Assembly (NCBI GenBank): GCA_030867875.1 | Contig: JAOWCC010000936.1 | Location: forward strand, 74,123,032-74,187,031 | DNA: 64,000 bases | Direction: 5' to 3' | DNA from: Actinernus sp. WN-2022 | Taxonomy: Eukaryota; Cnidaria; Anthozoa; Actiniaria; Actinernidae | Part shown: piece by piece, positions 53,051-64,000 of the stretch | How positions within the stretch are numbered: the stretch's first letter is position 1 | Layout: each line of letters begins with the position of its first letter | The notes under the pieces: model-generated | What the model saw: the letters and a program-made list of their open reading frames with translations, nothing else | What the model was told of the DNA's origin: nothing | The model's database searches: none | Made by a program: the position numbers and the translations under genes

Positions 53051-55258
53051 TTTTATACTACTCAGTCTCTATTATGGAATTGTATTTAGCTTAGTTCTCT
53101 ATCACGACCACTCATCACTTGTAATTTTATCTCCTAGTCTCACATTCATGTTTTCAAAATTTAAAATTTGTAACTAACGGTTTCTTGCCATATACTTGTG
53201 TACCCTGAGGAAGGTTGGCCGTGCCAACCGAAATATCGGTAGTAATTATATATATTCCCAGTACCGTACAATCAGCCTTTCATTTTGTCTTGATATAAGC
53301 ATATAGAGATGGTTTGATTACCGTAAGCTTTTGGTAATATAGTACAATATATTAATTGATATATATATCAAGGAAAGAGAACGGTGCAGGACTGTAGCCA
53401 TGTCGTTTGAGAAATCCTTGAATTAACAGAGTACATATCACACAGTACTCGTACTCAATATCACGGTCCTACTGATTTTTCACTGATGTAGTAAAAAAGA
53501 TGGCTGACCACAATCCCTTGCGCATGCGAACTCTCACAAAATCCAAATAACAACAGCAACACATCAGTTATTTGGTACTCATAATTTACAAAGAATATTA
53601 ATACCAATTAGAAATCCTTTATTCCCTTAAATGATATTGTCTTGGTAACAACACTTTAACTCCTTGAGTTTATAACGGATTTAAAGTTTTTCGCGCAAAG
53701 GATTGTGGGTAAAAGTACTGGCCCTTACTCAAGCATAAGTATGAGCAATTCCAATGAAACACTCGCTATCTTTGTCATTTTAAAATGAAATACTCTAGAT
53801 AATCATGTCTTAATATTTTAGGTTTAATAAGTATTTTGGTGTTTTGAAGGTCACGTGGCAGATAAAACAAAGAAATCAAAATGGTTCGGTCATATTGTAA
53901 CTTGTGATATACTTGTGAACTCTGAAGGTTAGCCGTGCCAACCGAAATATCGGTAGTAATTATATATATTTCCCAGTAACCGTACAATCAGCTTTTCATC
54001 TTGCCTTGATATTTTAAAACAGTTATTCACCAAAGTGGAGGTGAATAGTGGTGGATATTTACCGAGCCGCTTCGGCGATAAACAATAACAAACGCACGCT
54101 AAGCACTGTGGGTGAGACGGGCCCTTTAATATGGCCCGCAGGCCAGATGCAAAGTTTTCACTTATTTCCTAATGTCAGTTATCCTCGGTAAACCCTGTCT
54201 TTTTGCAGCTGTTCCGTTTTCATCCTATTCAGATAGTTGATATAAAACGGATGCTCAGGTGACACTTTATTCAGTGGAGAATTACACAGGACGGACCATT
54301 ACGCTTTGCGCGCTTAGACGCTGGTCGCCATCTTTTGTCAGAGTCGAAAAATGCACTCTTTTCGATCGCTCTGTGCAATCCACTTCCATCGGCCGTTTTT
54401 CCAATCTGACTTTCAGTATATTTATTTTGACATGTTGCCAAATTGTAAGGCATCATTTTTTGTGGCATTTTAAAGACATTTTAGGTCGTAATGTAGGTGA
54501 AGGATGTGATGTATGTTTATGAAGAGGGCATCATGGCGGAACCGTCGGTAGAAAGACCACGTTAGCTTGGTTCTGTTCGGCAAATAAGACTTTGTTCTTC
54601 TGTACTTGACCGTCGAAACAAGAGGAAGCTACATCTGGGTTTTGCAGGGAAAAGTATCAGTGTTTTTGCGTTGTGCTGTGCCACTGTCATCAACGGTGAT
54701 CTTATAAACTGAATCCAGTGATGAGTGATTCGCCGAAAGAGATTCCACTGGCACTGGCTGGAGTGGAAATTTTTTTACATTTTACTATCCTGACACGCTG
54801 CAAGTCAATGCTGGAGAAGTGCAGTGGATTTTCTAAGCGTATTTTTTGACGGACCGATGGGCATCATGTGGGAGTTTGTCTGTGAATTACATGTACCTTC
54901 GGCGGACTGAACTGAAGCAGCAACAAACTATATAAATGAATGGTAAAATGAGAGAGTACTGTTAGTTTATTACAACAATTTACCAGAGACTTTTCTAAAT
55001 TTACAACTAAATTAATTATTATAGTTGAAACATGGTACTGCGGTGCAAAAAGGAATGAATTTATAGTAAAAAAATATTGTAGGTGAGAAAGCCAAGAATC
55101 CTTCCACCCGCCTGCAAGAATATAGTCCAAACATTTTGAGAGTGTTGGGAAGAACAATATTAGAAACTTCGCAGTATAGCAAAGTAGTTTTATAAAAATG
55201 TTGAATCTAACTATGGAGTGGCAAACTGGAATAATTGGGGTGTTTATAATGCTTATAC

Positions 55259-55593
55259 CACAGGCAGCCCAAGCTCAAGTTACGTAAATATAAGGGTTTG
55301 TATGGGAGCGTAGCGAACTCCGTTTACTAGCCAGAAATACTGTAAAATATTTGAATGAAATTACTTACCTTGCCACTGTGATGTCTTCTGTCGTGTTTCT
55401 CTCCTTGTTGGGTGGCCGGCTGAAATCAGCTTAAAACCACCCAACAAGGAGAGAAACACGACAGAAGACATCACAGTGGCAAGGTAAATAATTTCATTCA
55501 AATATTTTACATTATTTCTGGCTAGTAAACGGAGTTCGCTACGCTCCCATACAAACCCTTATATTTACGTAACTTGAGCTTGGGCTGCCTGTG
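55259..55593. mobile_element. Fold-back MITE with long perfect arms
   Basis: It starts CACAGGCAGCCCAAGCTC and ends with its complement; the arms extend ~145-150 bp each around a short centre, with very few mismatches. CTTATAC at 55252-55258 and 55594-55600 is the target duplication. The uninterrupted site is on the opposite strand near 11140 in segment B. Confidence 0.9.
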
Positions 55594-58500
55594 CTTATAC
55601 TAGCATGTTTTTATAAACAGCACTACAAATTTTGAACTATAAGGATGCAGATTTTAGGGGAAAAATGTGTTTAATGAGCATTGAGTAGTGCATTTCTAAC
55701 TTGTAATATTAGAGTACAGAATGACATGTTTTACCAAAAAAAACCAGAATCCTCAGGATTATTTCATTGCTTCAAACAAGGGCTCTGCTCTATAGTTTTC
55801 AAGTTTTAGGAAAAAGAGAAAATACTGGAGTGAGATTAAAATAATGACATGTTCACCTTATCCACAAAACTTCAGTTGTATTCAGACTATTCTCTTTTGC
55901 TTTGCTCAGCCGAATAGAAAACATTTCTATTTTACATTATTAATAATGACAATGAGACAATATATTGGAGGGAGCTGCACGGAAGTCAGCAACATTTTAT
56001 TGAGACGAACAGAATGTGTCGCAATCATGCAAGAAAACAGAAAAGCATGATCCCAGCTACCTACTGAATGGAGGGGGGATGTGCAGCAAGAATGGTGTAT
56101 GCAATTCGTTTTGGTATTTCAGTAGTTCTAACTGGAAAATAAATTGGAGAACAATATTATAAAAATATAACTAAGATAACTAAACATGGCAATTCATTAA
56201 GGTTTTGGTAAAAGTGCTGAAATCAAAAAATTACCTGTTCACTTACTGTCACCATTTCAATCATTACTCGTATCTTCAACATGTGTTATGAAGGTACATG
56301 TAACTCCAGTAGAATATTGGCAAATAAATGTTGCCTAGTTAAAAAATAATATTGATTTTGAGGATCAGTGTTATCTTCCCCCAGAGTTAAAAACTGCAAG
56401 TGTTTTTTTGTGGTCCAATATTTCACTGGCAACCAATCAGCTCTCTTAAGGGCCAATATTCTTTCTTTGACATATGCTGCCATAATACCTCTACTTTGCA
56501 TTAACCCATTCGAACCCAACCCGGCCAAAACTGGCCAATATGAAGCATGTAACTGGAAAAAAATGCATCAAATCTAGACATGCTAGAAGTACGATGTTGT
56601 GATTTTACTTCAAGAGATATATATTACTTAAAAGCCAGAGCTATAAACAGCACTCGGTTGACTCCCTACTTTGGAGAAAAAGTCATTTGTTTTGGAGATC
56701 TTGTCTTGTTTCCTACAGTGGCTTATTTGTACAAAATTAGAGCACATTTGGTTCAATGGAAATCCTACAGAAGAAAGCATACTTACCGCCGACGAGTCCG
56801 TAGAGTTCTGCCGAATGGCATCATGGGGAAAGTTTGAGCCCTTGGTTTAAAAAGTCAGCAGTATTTAACTACTACACCCCCATCCTAAAATTAGGATGGG
56901 GGTGTACCACTGAGCCCTTGAAACCCTTGCCCTATTCCAGACCAAGAAATTGTATTTTGCAACCCTGTTCCAGACAATATGGCAAAAAAGTTACCTTGTT
57001 CCAGACTAGAAACAACAAAAACATACCCTGTTCCAGGCAAAATGGCAAAAACATATCCTGTTCCAGACAAGCACCTGATATGATACGCGCGAGACGTTGT
57101 GCTCCACTCGAATCACAAACAGATAAATGGACTCTGTTTACAGCGGCAAGGAAACGTCAATAACTAGGCCCTGTTCCAGACCAAAACTGATTTATATACC
57201 CTGTTCCAGACTAAGAATTGTCAAAAACCATACCCTGTCGAGTGGCACATACCTGTACAGCCTATAAATGGGAGTACCCCCCTCGCCCCCTGGAATAAAA
57301 TAGTTAACATACAATATTTTCTTGTGGTATCCCATGAATATTGCACTCGTGACGATTTTTCTTTGTATATGTAAACACATGCCTAAAGGCTTGTGTATAC
57401 TGGAAAAAAAAGTTACTACCGGTAGCATTTCACGATTAGTATGTAATATAGTCTGTGTGTCTGTAACAAGCTAAAAATATTCAACACAAAGTTGGCAATC
57501 TCTTTTGATTTTTTGTATTCAAAGTGAAAACAACAATATAGATGATATTGATCACTAATTTCTTAATCTAATTTGTTCAGAAACCCATTTAGGTTTTGTG
57601 CTGTAAGGGGATACCTGAATACCATAGTTTTATCTTTCAAACACACAGGTTAGCCTCCTCCGCAGGCAACTACTAAATAATAAGAAATTTGCCTAAATTA
57701 TGGGAGTTGCCTGCGGAGGAGGCTACACACAGGTATGGCATTAGACTTTCAGCCATCCGATCAGCCTTGCAGTCTTCATAATACAAGTCGACCTTCAAAG
57801 TGTCCCAATCTACACAAAATAATCTTAGTAAAAAAATTGTAGGAGGTGATGCTCTTCAAGCAGGCAATTCCATTTATCTGCATATACATATATACCACAG
57901 TGGTGAATCTGAAGGTGCTGACTATTTATTGTCAATTTCTTGGCAAAGTCCATACTTCCTCTTATTGAAGAAAACAATGCATGCACTTTTCCTGAAACAA
58001 ATAGAAGAATGGTACAATAATGTTGTTTGTTGAAAGAAAAAGAGGAAAGCAACCTCAAATATGACATGACTACTGGACTGGTAGAGGGTTCAATTTAAAC
58101 TACCACAATGTAAAAGGTGGACAAAGTGGGGAAAGGGGGGTGGCTATATTAAAAATTCCCATAAAGGATATTTCTAGTATTAGGACAACATAAAAATGGA
58201 CAGATTGTGCTAATTAAAACAAGTTGCCTTATTTAGCTTACCTTATTTTTACATTTGCTTCTGTCTTTTGATACATTTGGCAAAACTTTATACAAGCACC
58301 TTCCTCCGTTCCTCGGCACTGCACTTGGCTTTGTTATTATGGGTTCTTGGTTAGTAAAAGGAAAAAGGAAACACTGACGATGACCAGTGACCGAATCAAG
58401 AGAAAGAGTAAATTAAACTTTCATTTCTCCGGCCTGATGCTCACAGATGTTTACTTCGCCTGCAACAATGGAACCGTAAGCACTCTAACTATGTTGTTAA

Positions 58501-58691
58501 CCTTCTATCAACACTCGATTGATAACGAAGAGTTCATTTCCGTGTTTTGCAGACATACAAACAAATGACAAAGGCGAGTAGAAGGACGATTTTGTACTTC
58601 GCATTTGATCGATCAGCAAGCCTCGGTTTCATCAAAATCAAAACAAAAACAGAGGCGCGCAAAGCGTAATGGTCCGTCCTGAGTCTTTAAA

Positions 58692-61600
58692 ATGATGAAA
58701 ATGTTTTTTGCTCTTGTGATTTTATCCGCCTTTGTGGCAGGTAAGTCTCACTTAATCAAACGAGAAAATAATTTCTTAACTCGGTGGTTTAAAAATCCGT
58801 TTATATATATCTGGACTTTCCATGCTTATCGGTTATTGAAACGTCGTACAGTTCATACTACCAGGGGTAGGTTTTTATAATCCGCAGTTTGGTCTTTCCC
58901 ATCAACAGGCCAGGGTATCCGTTTAATTCTTTTCAGAAGGTTTTGGTAGGGTTGTTTTGGTGTCTGTATTAGGTGTTCATTTTTGTTTTATTTTTTATAA
59001 GTGTTGTCTGTGTGTCTTTTTATTTGACTGTTATGGGCGAATGGTTACTTCAATTATTATGCCAGTAGATACAAATTTTCTAAGGTTTTGCTCTTGGAAT
59101 ATTGAGGGTCTTTCTTTGAAGCTTGACAATCCTGATTTCCTTTCAGAAATAGGGAAGTTTGACTTGATTTCGTTAGTGGAAACGTGGTTAACAAATGGCA
59201 GTGAGATTAATGTAGCCGGTTTCTTTTCATTTTCTAAGTGTAGGAAATTACCAACCAATGCTCGCAGGAATTCGGGTGGCATTACTATTTTAATTAAATC
59301 GTCCCTTCGAAAAGGGGTTAAAATGTTGGATCAAGAGAGCTGTGATGAATTTGTTTGGTGGAAGCTAGATAAGGGTTTCTTCCAATTAGAACAGGATATT
59401 TTTATCTGCTCGGTATATATTCCACCTAGTAACTCCCCTAGGGAGAAACGCTTGAATGTGGACCATTTCGATCGTCTTCAGGAAAGTATTTATAGGTTTT
59501 CTAATTTAGGTGAGGTGCTTTTATGTGGTGATTTTAATGCACGAATGGGCAAGTTGCCGGATTTTGTTGAGGATGATTTGTTTTTGTCGAATGATAAACC
59601 ATGTTTAATCGATCGGAGAAATACAAGGGATATGCATGTGAACGGGTATGGGCGATCTCTGTCGGAATTATGTTGTGGGAACGGGTTGATTGCGTTGAAT
59701 GGTAGGTCTAAGGGAGATTTTTGTGGTCAATTTACATGCCATACGTATAATGGAGCGAGTGTGGTTGATTATACCATTGTATCTCATAATCTGTTTCCGC
59801 TTGTAGGGCATTTTATAATTTCCGCTCCCACAGAATTTTCACATCATTGTTTATTATCGTTTTTATTGAAGGTTAAAATTCCGCGTGTTTTGGATAACGC
59901 ATTCGAATTGCAACCATATCCTATGTCTTTTCGATGGAGCGCAGAGCTTAAGGGAGCATTGCTTGATTCTTTCAGTTCTAATTACATCTCTAAGACGTTG
60001 GATGATTTATTTTATTCATGCGTCGGGAATAATGTAGATATCGATCTCGTGGTGAGCAAATTCACAGGAGTAATTATTGACATCTCTAGTAAAGTGATTC
60101 CGGTAAAGCGAAAACAGAGATCTAGTAAATCGAAACCAAAATCCATGAAAAAACAAAAATGGTTTGATAAGAGTTGTCATATGTTTAAGAAAGAACTACG
60201 CAGTCTAGGGAAATTACTTACAAGATATCCAAATAACCCTTATCTGAGGCACAAATTCTTTGCGACAAAGAAAGATTATAAAAAACTGGTGAGGAAATTG
60301 AAGAGAAACTTCCATAGTAAAATTTTGGATAAAATTAAAGTTATGTCTGATTCTAACCCAAAGGAGTTTTGGAATCTCGTAAATTCTATCAAGCAAAACC
60401 GTTCAAATGGTGCTTCTGCAGATATATCTTCTGAAAAGTGGTTTAATTATTTCAAGGATCTTAATAAGTTTAGTATTTCTTCTGAGTGCGTTAGCGACGA
60501 GGCTCTTTTCGTTAAGGATTTTCAATTATGGGCTGTTAAGAGTGACGAATTTCTTGACAAATCTGTGTCAATTGAAGAAATTTATGAATCAGCTAAGAAA
60601 CTCAAAGACAATAAGGCTAGTGCAGGTGACTCTATGACTAATGAGATAATCAAGACTTCCATTGGAGTTCTAGCACCTTACTTTGTCAAACTTTTTAACA
60701 TAGTGTTATCAAATGGTGTTTTTCAACGTGCATGGTCGGAAGGTTTTATTGTGCCTCTCCATAAGTCTGGAAGTAAAGATGACCTTGACAACTATAGGGG
60801 AATTTGTATTAGTAGCTGTTTAGGAAAGTTTTTTACATTAATTCTTAATCAACGTTTAAATTTATTTCTGAAAGAAAATAATATTTTGAATAGAAGTCAA
60901 ATAGGTTTTAGGCATGGTTTTCGTACATCGGATCATTTGTTAGTTTTGAAAACTTTGATAGATTTTTACAAATCCAGGCGTAAACCATTGTTCGCTTGTT
61001 TTATCGATTTCAGAAAGGCTTATGATAGTGTTTGGAGGGAAGGGTTATTCTTTAAGTTGATTAAGTATGGTTGTAGCAGGAAGTTTGTGGGTGTTCTATT
61101 GAGTATGTATTCATCAGTTAGGTCGGCAGTAAAACTAGATCAGGGTTTAACACCTTTTTTTTCAGTCGCACATTGGGGTGAAGCAAGGATGCAATCTTAG
61201 TCCTACTGAATAACATTATTTAATATTTTCATCAATGATATTCCCAAGTTGTTCTCTTCCGATTGTTACCCAGTGAAACTTGGGGATACTAAGTTAAGTT
61301 GCCTTTTGTATGCGGACGATTTAGTGCTTTTGTCTGAGTCACAAGTAGGATTGCAATGTGGTCTCAAGAAACTTGAGTCGTACACTCGGAAATGAAAATT
61401 AAGGGTTAATCTGAAAAAATCCAAAATCTTGATTTTTGGAACACAGACACAAAGGCGAGTATATCTGTCGACTAGGTGGTTTTTCGGTGACGATAATTTG
61501 GGTTGTGTTGTTGAATACACATATCTTGGGATAACTTTACATTTCGGTGGGAATTTTAAAATTGCTTTGAAAGTATTATATAATAAGGCGTTACGAGCAT

Positions 61601-62886
61601 ATCATGGTTTATTGAAAAAAATGTCTAATGTGGAGAATGTGCCTGTTAAGGTATTACTAAAACTATTTTCTTCGTTAGTAGTCCCGGTTCTGTTATACGG
61701 ATGTGAGGTTTGGGGAGTGTTTTTGTTGGGTAAAACTTCCTCGTTTAAAATGTTTAAACAAAAATTCTTCAAAGTAGTCAGCGATTTAGAAAGGTTACAG
61801 CTTAAATTTTACAAACGTATTTTGGGGGTTCATAATAAAACTACAAATTTGGCAGTTTATGGTGAGCTGGGTAGAAGTCCTTTAATCGTGCAAATTTCTT
61901 CCCTGGTAGTAAAATATTGGGTTCGAATAACTGATAGTTCTTACGACGATACTCTTGTGGGCAAAGCTGCAAGAGCGTGCATCCAAAATAAGTACCAGGC
62001 GGTATCGTTTACGAATTATGTGTTAGAATGGTGTGAGTTCAAACCACTAGTTGATATTCATATACCGCTTAAACAGTTGAAAAGTTTAGGTAGCTTCGTA
62101 AAAACAAAATTATATGAATTGTTCTCTTCCTTCTGGAAAGACCAGGTTCAACAGGGTCGTAATTGTGGCAAACTTCGAACGTTTAGTCAAATAAAGACAA
62201 ATTTTAGGATTGAACGATATCTGTCAGAAATTCAGAATGTGAAGCCGCATAGACAGGCTGTTTCAAGGCTGCGTATGTCAGCTCACAAGTTACCTGTTGA
62301 ATCTGGTCGATACAGTCATACTCCATACGAGGAAAGGAAGTGTAATTTTTGCAATTTGAATGTAATTGGCGATGAGTACCATTATTTGATGAAATGCTCT
62401 AGTAAGGAATTTGAAGAACGGAGGGTCATATTTTTAAGAAGTTTATTTGATTATAACGAATCTTTCCGTTTATTTAATTCAAATAGTATTTTTATATATA
62501 TTATGAATATGGGTGATGTTTCTATTCTACGTCTAGTCGCAGAATATTGTTATAGTGTCCTAGAAATGTTTAGTTTTAGAAATTCTTGAGGCATAAGTCT
62601 ATTTTAGTGTAAGAGAAATATATGTATTTCTATTTTGTGATTTGACATTTTGTGTTATCTGCATTAGTATTGCATTTTATGTTTGTATTTCTAAGGTACC
62701 ATTTATTGGTGTGAAAGGAATAAAGATTATTATTATTATTATTATGTTTGATACTACTGTTATATTCTATGACGCTCGGCTTACCATGGTATCAGGTAAA
62801 TTAGTCTTTCATTAACGATTCACGTTATAATAACACTGAATGCAGTTATTATCTTTATTCAACAGGAACTCTCTCCAAAAGATCAG
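58692..62886 (+). pseudogene. Secreted-protein gene, copy 4 (interrupted, terminal exon not seen)
   Basis: The signal-peptide exon (58692-58740, GTAAGT donor) and microexon (62866-62886) are intact and in phase. The intron between them carries a 3.9-kb sense-strand retrotransposon. No ShKT exon occurs before the window ends at 64000. It may lie further right or be lost. Confidence 0.45.
58862..62750 (+). mobile_element. Non-LTR retrotransposon with endonuclease and RT, two lesions
   Basis: A nearly full-length element. The endonuclease shows SWNIEGLS, LVETWL, CGDFNARMG, VVDYTIVS and FSHHC. The RT shows FIDFRKAYDSVW, then, after a frame change, GVKQGCNLSP and YADDLVLLS. The C-terminal zinc-like CNFC...HYLMKC lies in the second long frame (ending 62589). 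A shift near 61170-61200 and a TGA at about 61393 (where a Trp codon is expected) break the polyprotein. The (ATT)n tail is at 62727-62744. Target duplication ATACTAC at 58855-58861 and 62751-62757. The clade is not certain. Confidence 0.85.
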
Positions 62887-62966
62887 GTGGGTCAGTGTGA
62901 TGATCAAAGCATTGATTTTTATCCGTTGTTGTATTAAAGGAGCAGTGTCACGATTAGTATTCATGC

Positions 62967-62968
62967 CC

Positions 62969-63010
<42 letters not shown>

Positions 63011-63305
63011 GACTCCCATATAAAAGGGGTAGGGATGCTCGTCGGACATTTTCGATTTGACCCCTAAGAGGTACTAAAACTGGGCGTGGCTCAAGCTTCT
63101 TTTGACTCCTAAAAGTTAATAAAAATGTAAATTGTAACAGCTTTTTTGTTCAATTGACACCCGACCCCTAAAAGGTACCGCTTTACATAGAAATGTATGT
63201 GTTTGATGGTGGATACCCTAAGTGGTACCAAACTCCTGATTTTGACCCCTAAAAGGTACGACGAGCATCCATGTACCCCTCACATAAGGGAGTCCCCCCC
63301 CCCGG
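62967..63305. mobile_element. G-rich MITE
   Basis: It is bounded by long C/G runs and inverted ends containing GACTCCC, AGGGGTAGGGATGCTCGTC and its near complement. The motif GACCCCTAA(A/G)AGGTAC repeats several times inside. TATTCATGCCC flanks both sides, and the empty site is at about 34245 in segment C. The ~45-nt G run at the left end is probably inaccurate in length. Confidence 0.75.
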
Positions 63306-64000
63306 GTATTCATGCCCAAAGTTTTGAAAATGTGTCAGACGGACAAGAAATCAAAAGATGTGACAGAAGTAGAAGTCCGTGAGTAATCCGCTTGCATCGG
63401 CGTATTTGCACGATATCTCGAGCCGAAATTGCTTTAAAACTACTTCAGTATTATATGGTTATGTTTGATGTTATTACTCGGGCTGCCTGTGGCAGCGCCG
63501 AGTCTTAAAATGCAAGTCGTTTTTTTTTTTTTTTATTATTCATGTCAGACGGCTTCTGCGCATGCGTTAAAGGTCAAATTCGAACCAATCAGATTGCACT
63601 GTGCTGGTCACGCAAACAAAGGTTAGATTTCCTCAGGCGCGCTCAGATAAGAAAGTTCCAAGCTCAGACTAGGCGAGACAAGGAGATATCAATTTCAAAT
63701 AGTCATTGTCAGAAATCTATTCCATCGTGGGCAATTATGCAATACAACCTAAATTTGGGTCAGGTCCATGTTTTACGACAGAATAACCAGAGTCTTTCTA
63801 CTGGATTCGGAGAGCTCGAGACATTATACAAGTCTGCTAATATGGGGAAAACTGAAACAAAAAATGAACTTTTACGGCAGAAACCCTCATATTTGAGCCA
63901 AGCGGAATATTTACATGATCCGCTAAGATTTTTACAAAAGTTAAGCAGATGTACGCAGTGTATGCCAACTGAAATGCTGTGCTCGTTTTGTGGTTACGGC
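63306..64000. other. Right edge, no gene recognised
   Basis: Homology with segment C stops near 63470. A GGGCTGCCTGTG motif like the fold-back MITE end appears at 63480 and a T run at 63520-63535. A frame beginning near 63737 runs open to the window edge (minimum ~85 codons) but shows no domain, so it is not called as a gene. Confidence 0.4.

Larger units (their letters stand above)
50911..56712. repeat. Segment B', inverted copy of segment B without the virus
   Basis: The reverse complement of about 9975-14053 joined to 29771-31383. The join at 52706-52710 is the intact viral target. Differences include the absence of the 13057-13457 MITE, the presence of a fold-back MITE at 55259-55593, and a ~900-bp block at 51349-52245 that replaces 30249-30950. 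No functional gene was seen in 53180-56712. Confidence 0.85.
56713..63470. repeat. Segment C' (direct copy of 31780-34420)
   Basis: Colinear with C. It includes the CCCTGTTCCAGAC cluster (56930-57250), the small hairpin (about 57650-57727) and the first two exons of the secreted-protein gene, expanded by a retrotransposon (58862-62750) and a G-rich MITE (62967-63305). No other gene in 56713-58691. Confidence 0.85.

Noticed and set aside
63737..64000. Open frame running off the right edge
   Set aside because: No recognisable domain, no visible splice or start context, and the window ends; not enough to call a gene.

Overview
This is animal DNA, most likely from an anthozoan cnidarian (coral or sea anemone). 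Open reading frames are sparse and the DNA is mainly nested transposons: non-LTR retrotransposons, a Penelope-like remnant, hAT pieces, many MITEs, tRNA-derived SINEs and a tandem satellite. Two secreted-protein exon types, ShKT and chitin-binding type 2, also fit a cnidarian. The species cannot be fixed from sequence alone.

The main feature is a complete 15.7-kb Polinton/Maverick (adintovirus-like) endogenous DNA virus at 14054-29770. It has 335-bp terminal inverted repeats (TIRs), and I saw only two differences between them. It is flanked by a CGAAT duplication and all its genes look open. The left end carries protein-primed DNA polymerase B (+), convergent with a DD35E retroviral-type integrase (-). 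A block of small membrane or coiled-coil proteins, a packaging ATPase and the probable major capsid protein follow on the minus strand. Two divergent gene pairs, each sharing a palindromic AT-rich promoter of about 40 bp, cover the capsid gene, a membrane-active protein, a 563-aa protein and the probable penton. The right end holds a second membrane-active protein, a TFIIB/VLTF3-like factor with a zinc ribbon, a cysteine-rich protein and an F-box/ankyrin protein whose promoter lies in the right TIR. Together these cover replication, integration, packaging, capsid, transcription and a probable host-ubiquitin interface. No adenain-type maturation protease was recognised.

The host DNA is a large duplication. 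Segment A (1-9829) recurs directly at 41743-50883. Segment B (about 9975-14053 plus 29771-31383) recurs inverted at about 50911-56712. Segment C (31780-34420) recurs directly at 56713-63470. The inverted B copy keeps the uninterrupted virus target site at 52706-52710. The two halves are either a real tandem duplication with an internal inversion or two haplotypes joined in assembly.

The duplicated host unit carries a small secreted-protein gene seen in four copies. Each has a signal-peptide exon and a 21-nt microexon, and three also have a ShKT terminal exon. A chitin-binding terminal exon lies downstream of one copy. Transposons fill the introns.
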